NCBI RefSeq assembly: GCF_040786275.1
Contig: NZ_JBFMVT010000002.1
Location: forward strand, 2,418,001 to 2,482,000
Origin: Buttiauxella gaviniae
Lineage (GTDB): Bacteria; Pseudomonadota; Gammaproteobacteria; Enterobacterales; Enterobacteriaceae
Length of the DNA: 64,000 bases
Direction: 5' to 3'
Shown: positions 8,606 to 18,038 of the stretch, piece by piece
Numbering within the stretch: the first letter of the stretch is position 1
Layout: every line of letters begins with the position of its first letter
Notes under the pieces: generated by a model
Database searches by the model: none
What the model saw: only the letters and a program-made list of their open reading frames with translations
Told to the model about the DNA's origin: nothing
Made by a program: the position numbers and the translations under genes

Positions 8606-9431
8606 CGACAGCAGCTTTATTGAACTCAAAGCGCGCGAACGTGCTCGCCTGTTGCTGGATGACGGTAGCTACCGCGAACTGCTCGACCCGTTTGAAGGCA
8701 TCGTTTCCCCGTGGTTAGAAGCGCAGGGCATTGTTGTCCAGTCTGATGACGGCATGGTCGTTGCCAAAGGCACGATTAACGGCGGCCCGGCGGTAGTGAT
8801 TGCTATCGAAGGTGCTTTCCAGGGCGGCAGTATGGGCGAAGTGTCCGGTGCAAAAATGGCCGCCGCGCTTGAGCTGGCCGCAGAAGATAACCGCAACGGT
8901 ATTCCGACTCAGGCGGTTCTGTGCCTTGAAACCGGCGGCGTTCGTCTGCAAGAAGCAAACCTTGGCCTTGCGGCCATCGCAGATATTCACGCGGCAATCG
9001 TTGATTTACGCCGTTACACGCCGGTTATCGGTGTGGTGGCAGGTACCGTGGGCTGCTTCGGCGGTATGTCAATCGCAGCGGCACTGTGCAGCTACCTGAT
9101 TGTGACTCGCGAAGCGCGTTTGGGTCTGAATGGCCCGCAGGTTATCGAACAGGAAGCGGGGATCGACGAATACGATTCACGTAACCGTCCGTTTATCTGG
9201 AGCATGACCGGGGGCGAAGTTCGCTATGAAAGCGGTTTTGTCGAAGCGCTGGTGGGCGATGGCGTGAATGCTATCAAACAAGCGGTGAACGACGCGATCG
9301 CCAAAGGTGTTCCGGCGCAACATCGCACCGATAACTATGAATGGTATCTGGATCGCCTGAGCCATTTCGACACCAGCAAACAAGCCGATGCCGAACAGAT
9401 TAAACAGCTTTTTGGGGAGAAACGCGCATGA
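8598..9431 (+). CDS. mdcD: Malonate decarboxylase beta subunit (malonyl-S-ACP decarboxylase)
   Basis: With MdcE it forms the carboxyltransferase-like core that decarboxylates malonyl-S-ACP to acetyl-S-ACP. I choose the ATG at 8598 (MRNDSSFIELKARERARLLLDDGS), 277 residues, matching the family, over an in-frame ATG 20 codons upstream inside mdcC; the GAAGAGGTGG sequence gives a ribosome site. The crotonase-like core includes GGSMGEVSGAKMAAALELA and GTVGCFGGMSIAAALCSY. It overlaps mdcC by 8 bases and mdcE by 4 (ATGA). Confidence 0.95.
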   Translation: MRNDSSFIELKARERARLLLDDGSYRELLDPFEGIVSPWLEAQGIVVQSDDGMVVAKGTINGGPAVVIAIEGAFQGGSMGEVSGAKMAAALELAAEDNRNGIPTQAVLCLETGGVRLQEANLGLAAIADIHAAIVDLRRYTPVIGVVAGTVGCFGGMSIAAALCSYLIVTREARLGLNGPQVIEQEAGIDEYDSRNRPFIWSMTGGEVRYESGFVEALVGDGVNAIKQAVNDAIAKGVPAQHRTDNYEWYLDRLSHFDTSKQADAEQIKQLFGEKRA

Positions 9432-10228
9432 GCCAGAAACTGAATCGCGCCGCCATCTGGTTGGACAAACTCACTGCTAATGCCCCGCACATGGCTGGAT
9501 TGTGTGCTTCCGTGCAAGTTGCTGACGGCAGTGTTGATGACAAAGCCGCACGTTTTATCGCGGTCGTGCCGGACGAAAATAACCATTACCCACGCGCTGC
9601 TGGTGGTGAAGTGGGCCTGCTTGAAGGCTGGACGCTGGCAAAAGTCGTTAGCGAAACCATCGCCGAAGATGCAAACGCCGAAGAAAAACGCGCCATCGTG
9701 GCGGTAATCGACGTTCCGAGCCAGGCTTATGGCCGCCGCGAAGAAGCGTTCGGTATTCACCAGGCGCTGGCAGGTGCTGCGGCAGCGTATGCCAATGCAC
9801 GTCTGGCGGGGCACCCGGTTGTTGGGCTGATCGTGGGCAAAGCGATGTCCGGTGCGTTCCTGGCACACGGCTACCAGGCAAACCGCCTGATTGCGTTTAA
9901 CGATTCCGGCGTGATGATTCATGCGATGGGTAAAGAGTCTGCGGCACGGATTACGCTGCGTACCGTGGAAGCGCTGGAAAAACTGGCCGCTACTATCCCG
10001 CCAATGGCTTATGACATCAGTAACTACGAAACCCTGGGGCTGTTATCTGCTCTGCTGGAAATCGAAAATCCTCAAGCGCCGCAAAGTGACGACCTGGCAA
10101 AGGTTAACGCAGCCCTGGTTACCGCAGTACGTGAAGCGCGCACGGATAACACCCTGAAAAACAGGCTGAATGCTAAGAATCGCCATAGCTCAGCTCTGGT
10201 TCGCGAACGTATGCGCGCGGCCTGGTAA
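9428..10228 (+). CDS. mdcE: Malonate decarboxylase gamma subunit
   Basis: Partner of MdcD in the decarboxylase core. The 266-residue protein shows the crotonase-like block GHPVVGLIVGKAMSGAFLAHGYQANRLIAF near residues 135-165, and HAMGKESAARITLRT after it. It starts in an ATGA overlap with mdcD behind GGGGAGAAACG. It is followed by a REP-type inverted repeat before mdcF, which may lower transcription or stability of the downstream genes relative to the enzyme subunits. Confidence 0.95.
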   Translation: MSQKLNRAAIWLDKLTANAPHMAGLCASVQVADGSVDDKAARFIAVVPDENNHYPRAAGGEVGLLEGWTLAKVVSETIAEDANAEEKRAIVAVIDVPSQAYGRREEAFGIHQALAGAAAAYANARLAGHPVVGLIVGKAMSGAFLAHGYQANRLIAFNDSGVMIHAMGKESAARITLRTVEALEKLAATIPPMAYDISNYETLGLLSALLEIENPQAPQSDDLAKVNAALVTAVREARTDNTLKNRLNAKNRHSSALVRERMRAAW

Positions 10229-10294
10229 CAAATGTAATTAGAGCCAAAGACAGACCTGCCAGACGATAGATAAGGGCGTCGGCATGTGAAATTT

Positions 10295-10365
10295 GTAGGG
10301 TGGATAAGCGCAAGCGACATCCATCGTTCAAACCCGGCGGGTGGCACGTTGTTTACCCGCCCTAC
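10295..10365. repeat. REP-type inverted pair between mdcE and mdcF
   Basis: Two oppositely oriented REP-like units. GTAGGGTGGATAAGCGCAAG with its partner arm at the left is followed after a short spacer by the reverse complement of GTAGGGCGGGTAAAC...GCCACCCGCC, ending in CCCTAC. Both outer ends carry the GTAG tetranucleotide typical of enterobacterial REP units. A second, similar pair is at 12053-12128. It can fold as two hairpins in the operon mRNA. Confidence 0.8.
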
Positions 10366-10459
10366 ACATTTCGCAGTTGAACGCCCAAAACAAAACTCGT
10401 CTGAAAAATAATAACTATCGCGCTCGTGCCAGATTTCTTTTCAAACTACAGGTGAAGTT

Positions 10460-11419
10460 ATGACTTATGTAATTGTTCATGCGCTTGCGCCCATTTTTGT
10501 CATCATGCTACTCGGCTTTTTTGCCGGTAAAGCAAAGATGGTGGATAACAAAAATGTTTCTCTTCTCAATATCTTTGTAATGGATTTCGCTCTTCCTGCC
10601 GCGCTGTTTAGCGCAACGGTTCAGACGCCGTGGGCAGGTATCGTCAAGCAGTCACCGATGGGCGTGGTGCTGGTTCTGGCGATGTGGATTACTTACGCCG
10701 TTGTCTATTTCCTGGCGACCAAAGTATTCAAAAAGTCTCCGCAGGATGCGGCCGTACTGACACTGACCGTAGCGCTGCCAAACTATGCGGCACTTGGCCT
10801 GCCAATTCTGGGAAGCGTGCTGGGTGAAGGCCCGTCAACGTCGCTGTCTGTTGCGGTATCCATTGCTTGCGGTTCCGTACTGATGACCCCGTTCTGCCTG
10901 ATGATTTTAGAGCGTGAGAAAGCGCGTGCGGCTGGCGAAGCGACCGGTTCTACGCTTGCGATGCTGCCGATTCTGATGTGGCGTTCGCTGAAAAAACCTA
11001 TCGTTTGGGGCCCGCTGCTGGGTGTGATTTTGTCGGCGATTGGCATTCGTATGCCGGATCTGCTGCTGTCGGCTATCAAACCGTTGGGCTTGTCCGCAAC
11101 GGCTGCGGCGCTGTTCCTGACCGGTGTGATTCTTTCTGCTCGTAAGCTGAAAATTAACACCGTGGTTTGCATCGCGACCATCACCAAGCTGCTGATTCAG
11201 CCGTTCATTGCCTGGGGTATCGTGCTGGCGCTCGGCCTGACTGGCCCGGTTGCGGTTACCGCAATTCTGATGATTGCGCTGTCCGCTGGTTTCTTTGGTG
11301 TGGTGTTCGGCAACCGTTTTGGTGTGCAATCGCCGGATGCAGAAGCCGTCTTGCTGCTAAGCTCCGTGCTCTCTATCCTGTCGTTACCGCTGTTTATTAC
11401 TCTGACTTCAGGAATCTAA
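10460..11419 (+). CDS. mdcF: Malonate transporter, AEC (auxin efflux carrier) family
   Basis: Inner-membrane carrier of 319 residues with about ten hydrophobic segments, beginning HALAPIFVIMLLGFFAGKAKMVDNKN. This matches the AEC/BASS-like fold of MdcF, proposed to import malonate. An AGGTGAAGTT ribosome site precedes the ATG. It sits inside the mdc operon, separated from mdcE by a 230 bp stretch with the REP pair and from mdcG by only 3 bases. The substrate is inferred from operon and family. Confidence 0.92.
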   Translation: MTYVIVHALAPIFVIMLLGFFAGKAKMVDNKNVSLLNIFVMDFALPAALFSATVQTPWAGIVKQSPMGVVLVLAMWITYAVVYFLATKVFKKSPQDAAVLTLTVALPNYAALGLPILGSVLGEGPSTSLSVAVSIACGSVLMTPFCLMILEREKARAAGEATGSTLAMLPILMWRSLKKPIVWGPLLGVILSAIGIRMPDLLLSAIKPLGLSATAAALFLTGVILSARKLKINTVVCIATITKLLIQPFIAWGIVLALGLTGPVAVTAILMIALSAGFFGVVFGNRFGVQSPDAEAVLLLSSVLSILSLPLFITLTSGI

Positions 11420-11422
11420 ACC

Positions 11423-12040
11423 ATGAACACACCGCGTCCACACGACCTACTCTGGCTTGACGACCACGCGCAACTTGAAGGCGTGAGCGAAGAGTGGGTG
11501 GCAAGCCAGTGGCGGCCCTCGCTGCCAGTGGTGGTGCGACGCGATGTGAACCATGAAGGGCGCATTCCAGTCGGTGTTCGTGGAATGCGCCGCGACCAAC
11601 GGGCTGCCGGATGGGTAAACTCGGCGAGCATTAAGCGCACCGTTTCCCCTGAATCTCTGACAGCCCGTGACGTTTTGCTCAACTCTCCTTTTGTTTCTAT
11701 GCCGCCGGTTCAGGGGGCAATCCAGCTGGCACTCCGAGAATGGCCCTGGATTTGGGGCATTACAGGAAGCGTCGGGTACGCGCTCGCAACGGAAGTTCCG
11801 GTGCTGCACGCTGAAAGCGATCTCGATTTACTGATTCGTTGCCCGCAGCCTGTGGAACGCGAAACATTGCAGGAATGGCAGCAGGTCATCGGCCTTTTGC
11901 TCTGCCGGGCTGATACGCAAATCGAAACGCCGCAGGGCGCTTTTGCACTGGCGGAGTGGCTGCGTGACAGACGTGTATTGTTGAAAACCAGTAGCGGGCC
12001 GCAGTTGGTGAGCGACCCGTGGATATCTGGAGAAAAGTAA
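11423..12040 (+). CDS. mdcG: Phosphoribosyl-dephospho-CoA transferase (holo-ACP synthase of malonate decarboxylase)
   Basis: Transfers the prosthetic group made by MdcB onto Ser25 of MdcC. It is 205 residues, with the nucleotidyltransferase-like pattern GSVGYALATEVPVLHAESDLDLL near residues 115-138, where the DxD pair would bind metal. It starts 3 bases after mdcF. It is followed by the second REP pair and then mdcH. Confidence 0.93.
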   Translation: MNTPRPHDLLWLDDHAQLEGVSEEWVASQWRPSLPVVVRRDVNHEGRIPVGVRGMRRDQRAAGWVNSASIKRTVSPESLTARDVLLNSPFVSMPPVQGAIQLALREWPWIWGITGSVGYALATEVPVLHAESDLDLLIRCPQPVERETLQEWQQVIGLLLCRADTQIETPQGAFALAEWLRDRRVLLKTSSGPQLVSDPWISGEK

Positions 12041-12052
12041 GGCTCTTCTTTT

Positions 12053-12128
12053 GTAGGGTGGATAAGCGAGAGCGTCATCCACCGTTTACGCCAGCTCTGG
12101 CGGGTGACGCGTTGCGTACCCGCTCTAC
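12053..12128. repeat. REP-type inverted pair between mdcG and mdcH
   Basis: Same architecture as the pair at 10295: the left unit starts GTAGGGTGGATAAGCGAGAG with a complementary arm CATCCACC, and the right unit in reverse ends CGCTCTAC. The outer GTAG/CTAC termini are conserved while the inner arms differ, as is usual for REP doublets. Confidence 0.8.
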
Positions 12129-12161
12129 AAAACCTATTCGACGGATGTTGTTGGCAATCAT

Positions 12162-13070
12162 ATGAAAATCCTTTTCACTTTCCCGGGGCAGGGAACGCAA
12201 CGTGCAGGCATGTTGCAGAAATTACCGCAAGATAACGCCATTATGGCGCAGGTTCGTCGCGTATTAGGTGATGAAGCCGACTCGCTTGATTCCCCCGAAG
12301 CTCTAAAACATACCCGCGCCGTTCAGCTCTGCTTGCTGATTGCAGGCGTGGCCTATGCCCAGGAGCTGGAACGCCACGGTATCCAGCCGGATATGGTTTG
12401 CGGATTGTCGATTGGTGCATTTCCCGCGGCGGTTGTCGCCGGGGCTTTAAACTTTGACGATGCGCTGCGCCTGGTTGCTTTGCGTGGCGATTTAATGGAG
12501 CAGGCGTATCCGCAAGGTTACGGTTTAACGGCGATCACCGGCTTGCAGTTAAGCCAGGTTGAGCGGCTCGTAGAAGGTAGCGGAACGTACATTGCCAATA
12601 TCAATGCCGAGCAGCAAATTGTGATTGCCGGGCGTGATGAAGATATGGATAGCGTCGCACAACGTGCGCTCGCGGCAGGTGCGCAAAAGGCCAAACAGCT
12701 TGCGGTTAGCGTGCCATCGCACTGCGAATTACTGCGTGATCCCGCTCTGAAACTGCAACAGGCTTTCGCTGATGTTACGCTCGCCCGCCCGCGCTGCACT
12801 TATCTTAGCGGCAGCACCGCCCGCGTCATCTGGCAACCCGAACAAATTGCCGACGATCTGGCGCTGAATATGTCGCGCACCGTGCGCTGGCGCGATGCAA
12901 TGGTCGCCGCAAACGAACGTGACGTGCGTCTTGCCATCGAAATGCCGCCCGGCAGCGTATTAACAGGTTTGACGCGCCAGGCATTCCGCGAAGGCGATAT
13001 GCTATGCGCGGAACAAAACAGTGCGGCACTGATTAAACGCCTGGCCGATCGCGTTAAAGAGGCGCGTTAG
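12162..13070 (+). CDS. mdcH: Malonyl-CoA:ACP transacylase of malonate decarboxylase
   Basis: Primes the MdcC carrier with a malonyl group. The 302-residue protein belongs to the FabD-like acyltransferase family, with FPGQGTQRAGM at the N-terminus, the nucleophile elbow GLSIGAF (serine near residue 85) and a conserved histidine in the VPSHCELL segment. It is the last gene of the operon, and its 3' end overlaps the convergent mdcR by 17 bases. Confidence 0.94.
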   Translation: MKILFTFPGQGTQRAGMLQKLPQDNAIMAQVRRVLGDEADSLDSPEALKHTRAVQLCLLIAGVAYAQELERHGIQPDMVCGLSIGAFPAAVVAGALNFDDALRLVALRGDLMEQAYPQGYGLTAITGLQLSQVERLVEGSGTYIANINAEQQIVIAGRDEDMDSVAQRALAAGAQKAKQLAVSVPSHCELLRDPALKLQQAFADVTLARPRCTYLSGSTARVIWQPEQIADDLALNMSRTVRWRDAMVAANERDVRLAIEMPPGSVLTGLTRQAFREGDMLCAEQNSAALIKRLADRVKEAR

Positions 13071-13992
13071 GCGTATCGCTAAACGAACGGGCGTACATGC
13101 GCCCTTCGGCTGCCAGCGCCAACAAATTTGGGTCGAGTTCGCGGTTGCGGGCAAAGACGATAGCGATGGACTGCTGCATTTGATATGGATCGGCCAGTTT
13201 CAGCAGTTGTACCGAATTTTCATAGACTTTCTTCATTCTTCCCGGCATTAACGCCAACCCTACGCCCGCCTGCACCAGGCTTATCATCGAGAAAATATCG
13301 TTCACTCGCGTCACAATTTGCGGCTCAAAACCGGCAATGTGAAAGGCTTCCTGGAAGCCGTTATAAGTGGCAAACCCTTCCGCCAGTGAAACAAATTTTT
13401 CATCGTGGAAATCACGAAGATCGGCAAGTTTGCTGGTATCGAGCGGGAAAGAGCCGGGAGCTGCAAGGAAAATATCATCCTGAAAGAGCGGCAGAACTTC
13501 CAGGCGGCTGCGGTCAATTTCACTTTCAGAAATTGAAATCAGGATGGCATCCAGAACGCCGTCTTCCAGCATGTTAAGCAGCATTTGGTTGGAGCCCATG
13601 GTGAGATCCATTTCCAGTTCCGGACGGCGTAATTTCATGCCCATTATCAGGCGCGGCACGGTTTCCAGCGTTAGCGAATACATTGTACCGATGCGCAGCC
13701 GACCTTGCCCCACGCCTGCCGCCTGACGCGTTTCTTCAATGCCGCGTTCCATCAGGGCCACGGCTTCTTTGCTGTGTTCCAGTAGCGTGTGTGCCGACGG
13801 CAGCGGCACCAGATTGCGGCCCTTGTGAATAAACAGCGGGCAGCGAACGCCTTCTTCCAGCGTATGCAAGGCGCGATGAACGCTCACGCCGCTGATACCC
13901 AGCGCTTCAGCAGTACGGGCGATGTTTCCCTTTTCCATAAACGACATAAATATCTCGAGTTTACGGAAGGTGATTTCTGCGTCTATTTTCAT
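13054..13992 (-). CDS. mdcR: LysR-family regulator of the malonate operon
   Basis: A 312-residue LysR-type regulator with an N-terminal winged helix-turn-helix (residues ~8-65, FRKLEIFMSFMEKGNIARTAEALGISGVSVHRALHTLEEG) and a C-terminal effector domain. It lies tail-to-tail with mdcH, overlapping by 17 bases, and closely resembles MdcR of Klebsiella-type clusters. It is expected to activate mdc in the presence of malonate and to bind upstream of mdcA, where the TTGATACC direct repeats lie. Confidence 0.9.
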   Translation of the reverse strand: MKIDAEITFRKLEIFMSFMEKGNIARTAEALGISGVSVHRALHTLEEGVRCPLFIHKGRNLVPLPSAHTLLEHSKEAVALMERGIEETRQAAGVGQGRLRIGTMYSLTLETVPRLIMGMKLRRPELEMDLTMGSNQMLLNMLEDGVLDAILISISESEIDRSRLEVLPLFQDDIFLAAPGSFPLDTSKLADLRDFHDEKFVSLAEGFATYNGFQEAFHIAGFEPQIVTRVNDIFSMISLVQAGVGLALMPGRMKKVYENSVQLLKLADPYQMQQSIAIVFARNRELDPNLLALAAEGRMYARSFSDTPNAPL

Positions 13993-14085
13993 GGATTACC
14001 TGACGATGTCATCCTTTCACGATGGCCATAAGTATGGGCTGGTGAAATAAAAGAAGGGTGCCTGAGCCAGTACCGTTCACATTTT

Positions 14086-14103
14086 GGCGGGGTTTCCCCC
14101 GCC
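14086..14103 (-). terminator. 3' hairpin of the hok transcript
   Basis: The stem GGCGGGG / CCCCGCC, just downstream of the hok stop on the minus strand, matches the place of the hairpin that ends hok mRNAs of plasmid R1 type. Confidence 0.6.
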
Positions 14104-14112
14104 AGTTTGCTC

Positions 14113-14268
14113 CTACCGTTGTGATTCGCAAGCCATTGTTGCCGCAACCTCCTTATCGCCATTCCGTATTCGCAGTTCGTAAAGCGAATGACCGGTTAAA
14201 CAGGTGAATGCCAAAATCGTGATACAGAAAATGAGCAGACACCAGACGATAATATGGTGTGGTTTCAT
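14113..14268 (-). CDS. hok: Hok/Gef-family small membrane toxin (decapitated locus)
   Basis: The 51-residue product has the Hok layout: short basic start (MKPHHIIVW), one membrane span (CLLIFCITILAFTCLT) and the C-terminal motif SLYELRIRNGDKEVAATMAC.. with the family's ELR...G..EVAA..A.E pattern. Such toxins depolarise the inner membrane and are controlled by an antisense RNA (Sok). The leader GGAGAAGCAAACCATG is also hok-like. An upstream ATG at 14325 (the mok position) is in frame here, whereas in R1 mok is out of frame. The leader stops 15 bases further up at an IS-like end, so promoter and most of sok are missing. Confidence 0.85.
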   Translation of the reverse strand: MKPHHIIVWCLLIFCITILAFTCLTGHSLYELRIRNGDKEVAATMACESQR

Positions 14269-14340
14269 GGTTTGCTTCTCCTTGCCTTCAGGCGGGTAAG
14301 AGGCTAACCTCAATGTGTCTAGCATTGGGAGGCCTCACGT

Positions 14341-14366
14341 TGTACTGACCCCCAAAAGTTGGACTG
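14341..14366. mobile_element. Terminal fragment of an IS3-family (IS150-like) element
   Basis: TGTACTGACCCCCAAAAGTT followed by GGAC resembles the terminal inverted repeat of IS150-group elements (TGTACTG..CCC....GTTGGAC). No transposase follows, so it is a remnant tip. It abuts the hok leader exactly, which suggests an insertion or deletion joined the two. I infer this from the terminal motif only. Confidence 0.55.
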
Positions 14367-14475
14367 AATAATCGAGGCATCTCAGAAAGAGTCCATGGTA
14401 TACATGGGCTCTTTTTTGTTTCCTGTTAAAGCTAAATAACGTGTCCCGCAATCGAATTATCCATTTCGTTGCTTA

Positions 14476-14901
14476 TTACTTCACCCGCTTCCCTGCTTCA
14501 TCAATAACCTTTTCGCCATCTTCTTTCGTGAATGCACTTTGCTGAGGTTCCGGAATAATTTCCAGTACCACCTCTGAAGGTCTGCACAGGCGGGTTCCTG
14601 CAGGTGTGACAACAATTGGCCGGTTGATAAGAATTGGATATTGCAGCATTAATTCTATCAATTGCTCATCGGTAAACCTGTCTTCTGCAAGTTCCAGTTG
14701 CTCATAAGGCTCAACATTCTTACGCAGCAATGCACGTACCGTAATTCCCATATCTGAAATAAGTTTAATAAGCTCATCGCGGGTCGGGGGCGTATCGAGA
14801 TAATAAATTATCGTCGGTTCGTTGCCGCTGTTACGGATCATCTCCAGCGTGTTGCGTGATGTGCCACAGGCCGGGTTGTGATAGATGGTAATGTTGCTCA
14901 T
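14476..14901 (-). CDS. arsC: Arsenate reductase, glutaredoxin-coupled
   Basis: Reduces arsenate to arsenite using glutathione and glutaredoxin; arsenite is then exported by ArsB. The 141-residue length equals that of plasmid R773 ArsC. The catalytic Cys12 lies in HNPACGTSRNT (residues 8-18), and the basic residues of the R773 active site (in LLRKN and NRPIVVT..GTRLCRP) are present. Last gene of arsRBC, 12 bp after arsB. Confidence 0.95.
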   Translation of the reverse strand: MSNITIYHNPACGTSRNTLEMIRNSGNEPTIIYYLDTPPTRDELIKLISDMGITVRALLRKNVEPYEQLELAEDRFTDEQLIELMLQYPILINRPIVVTPAGTRLCRPSEVVLEIIPEPQQSAFTKEDGEKVIDEAGKRVK

Positions 14902-14913
14902 ATCAGTATCTCA

Positions 14914-16203
<1,290 letters not shown>

Positions 16204-16247
16204 CTCAGACCCCATCATATATGATTTTGTAAATATGTTTTCCTGCT

Positions 16248-16568
16248 TCAGCAGGAGGTGCAGGCTGATTTGTCCAGCCATTCACGTACATCCTCGCGCA
16301 GACACTGCCAGGTCGTCGTGATTGTCTCTGCTGCCCACGCCGGTATATGGGGTGACAGACGATAGTGGATCCATTTGCCTTCCCGATGGTCAAGAACCAG
16401 CTCAGCCTCGCGAAGAATAGCCATATGTCGCGAAATTTTGGGCTGTGATTCGGAGGTGGCCGCGCAGATATCGCAGACGCACAGTTCACCGGACTCCCGG
16501 AGAAGCATGACGATGGCGAGCCGTGTCTCATCCGACAGGATTTTGAAAAGCTGGACAGGTTGTAGCAT
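16248..16568 (-). CDS. arsR: Arsenite-responsive repressor ArsR
   Basis: A 106-residue ArsR/SmtB winged-helix repressor. The arsenite-binding motif ELCVCDIC (Cys30, Cys32, Cys35) sits at the start of the DNA-recognition region, followed by [18 protein letters not shown]. It heads arsRBC and is divergent from arsH, so one intergenic operator should control both directions. Arsenite binding releases it from DNA in characterised relatives. Confidence 0.95.
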   Translation of the reverse strand: MLQPVQLFKILSDETRLAIVMLLRESGELCVCDICAATSESQPKISRHMAILREAELVLDHREGKWIHYRLSPHIPAWAAETITTTWQCLREDVREWLDKSACTSC

Positions 16569-16591
16569 TTATCACTCCATTCCCTTTAGAA

Positions 16592-16616
16592 TACACATAT
16601 GGTAAATCATATATAT
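16592..16616. promoter_or_regulatory. Likely ArsR operator between arsR and arsH
   Basis: AT-rich imperfect dyad ACACATATGGTAAATCATAT in the 85 bp between divergent arsR and arsH, resembling operators of the R773-type ArsR. Position and symmetry support it; it is not tested. Confidence 0.6.
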
Positions 16617-16653
16617 TAACTTTGAAATCATCTGTTCTCTATGGAGGAGAAAA

Positions 16654-17352
16654 ATGGAACAATTTCCTGCCCTGAACACCGAATGCTTTGATCAACACAT
16701 CGCTGAACGCCTGCACCTGCAGGAGCCACCACGGATTCTGATCCTGTATGGCTCAGTAAGGGAACGCTCTTACAGCCGCTTTGCCGCGGAAGAAGCCGGT
16801 CGCCTGCTGACGGCGATGGGCGCGGAGGTAAAGCTCTTTAACCCTTCCGGTTTACCTCTGCCGGATGATGCACCGGACACGCACCCTAAGGTCACCGAAC
16901 TACGCAGCCTGGTCAGATGGTGTGACGGGATGGTGTGGAGTTCACCGGAGCGGCATGGGGCAATGAGCGCGGTTATGAAGGCACAAATCGACTGGATACC
17001 CTTAAGTGAAGGCGTAGTTCGTCCTTCACAGGGTAAAACGCTTGCGGTAATGCAGGTTTGCGGCGGTTCGCAGTCCTTCAATGCCGTGAACCAGATGCGC
17101 ATTCTGGGGCGCTGGATGCGTATGTTCACTATCCCCAACCAGTCCTCAGTGGCCAAAGCGTGGCAGGAATTCGATGAGAACGGACGTATGAAACCCTCTT
17201 CCTGGTATGACCGTATCGTCGACGTCACCGAGGAATTATTTAAGATCACCCTGCTCCTGAAAGGGCAGACTAATTATCTGGCTGACCGATACAGCGAACG
17301 TAAGGAAAGTCATCAGGCACTGTCCGCACGGGTAAATCAGGCCAAAATCTGA
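16654..17352 (+). CDS. arsH: NADPH-dependent flavoprotein ArsH (organoarsenical oxidase)
   Basis: Flavodoxin-like FMN reductase. Characterised ArsH proteins oxidise trivalent methylarsenicals to less toxic pentavalent forms. The 232-residue product has the FMN-phosphate loop [10 protein letters not shown] (about residues 33-42) and the [19 protein letters not shown] block typical of ArsH. A strong GGAGGAG ribosome site precedes the ATG. The arsH-divergent-arsRBC layout is the same as in Yersinia plasmid ars loci, suggesting acquisition as a module. Confidence 0.94.
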   Translation: MEQFPALNTECFDQHIAERLHLQEPPRILILYGSVRERSYSRFAAEEAGRLLTAMGAEVKLFNPSGLPLPDDAPDTHPKVTELRSLVRWCDGMVWSSPERHGAMSAVMKAQIDWIPLSEGVVRPSQGKTLAVMQVCGGSQSFNAVNQMRILGRWMRMFTIPNQSSVAKAWQEFDENGRMKPSSWYDRIVDVTEELFKITLLLKGQTNYLADRYSERKESHQALSARVNQAKI

Positions 17353-17465
17353 CAGGGGAACATAGTAACCATGGTTGGCCTCTTCAGGATAACAGCCAGT
17401 GAGGCCGGCCATGCTCGTACCCTATCATATCTTTTACATCTCGGGCGCATCTGCCCCGCATGGGG

Positions 17466-17476
17466 TTGTGATATAA
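17466..17476 (+). promoter_or_regulatory. Extended -10 promoter of the 17509 gene
   Basis: TTGTGATATAAT contains TG-A-TATAAT, an ideal extended -10, about 30 bp upstream of the GTG start. No strong -35 is obvious. Confidence 0.55.
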
Positions 17477-17508
17477 TTCCCGCGCCATTGGATTCGTAAG
17501 GGATAACA

Positions 17509-18024
17509 GTGAAAGGCGCACATAAAAATCTTTCCTTTAATGGAAAAAGCTACTGTATGAAGCACCTCGCGCCTTTGACGTTTATGGCAGAAATCGCCAA
17601 TATCCCTGACCCCGTACAGATAACAATCAACTACAGCAATCATGTCTTTTCTGACCAGAAAGGAAACGGACCGGAAATTCCACCGGATCGATTTTTCTGT
17701 GCTGACAGATATGCTGCCAGCCTTAACCTGCCGCAGATGCTTTCAACAAATCTGCTGACCTCCTACGTTGTTCCCCATATCAATAAGGGAAACAATGAGA
17801 TGTATCATTATATGGAGGTTAATGACTATGCGATCTTCTTTGACTTGCGTAAGGACAACGGCCACCCGAACGGCTTAAAGCTTTATGTTGTATCAGCTTA
17901 TGAAGTCAATCAGTGGGGACGACACTCCATACCAAAGAGTAGGCCCATGAAATTTGCATATGTCGCACATCTGCGACTGAATGGACAGACGGTTTACACG
18001 TCCAGAAAAGCAAAAAGGCGCTGA
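17509..18024 (+). CDS. Hypothetical protein, 171 residues
   Basis: I do not recognise the family. The frame starts with GTG (GTGAAAGGCGCACAT) behind TAAGGGATAACA, a reasonable ribosome site, and under a good extended -10 promoter; a later Met at residue 17 is an alternative. The product is soluble, with a basic C-terminus (TSRKAKRR) and a middle segment MEVNDYAIFFDLRKDNGHPNGLKLYVVSAYEV that looks like a beta-rich fold. A strong palindromic terminator overlaps its stop codon. It lies between the ars locus and an IS element, so it is probably horizontally acquired. Confidence 0.7.
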   Translation: MKGAHKNLSFNGKSYCMKHLAPLTFMAEIANIPDPVQITINYSNHVFSDQKGNGPEIPPDRFFCADRYAASLNLPQMLSTNLLTSYVVPHINKGNNEMYHYMEVNDYAIFFDLRKDNGHPNGLKLYVVSAYEVNQWGRHSIPKSRPMKFAYVAHLRLNGQTVYTSRKAKRR

Positions 18025-18038
18025 TATCAGCGCCTTTT
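18013..18038. terminator. Strong bidirectional terminator
   Basis: Perfect palindrome AAAAGGCGCTGA-TA-TCAGCGCCTTTT overlapping the stop of the 17509 gene. It is symmetric, so it can serve the converging minus-strand frame as well. Confidence 0.85.
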
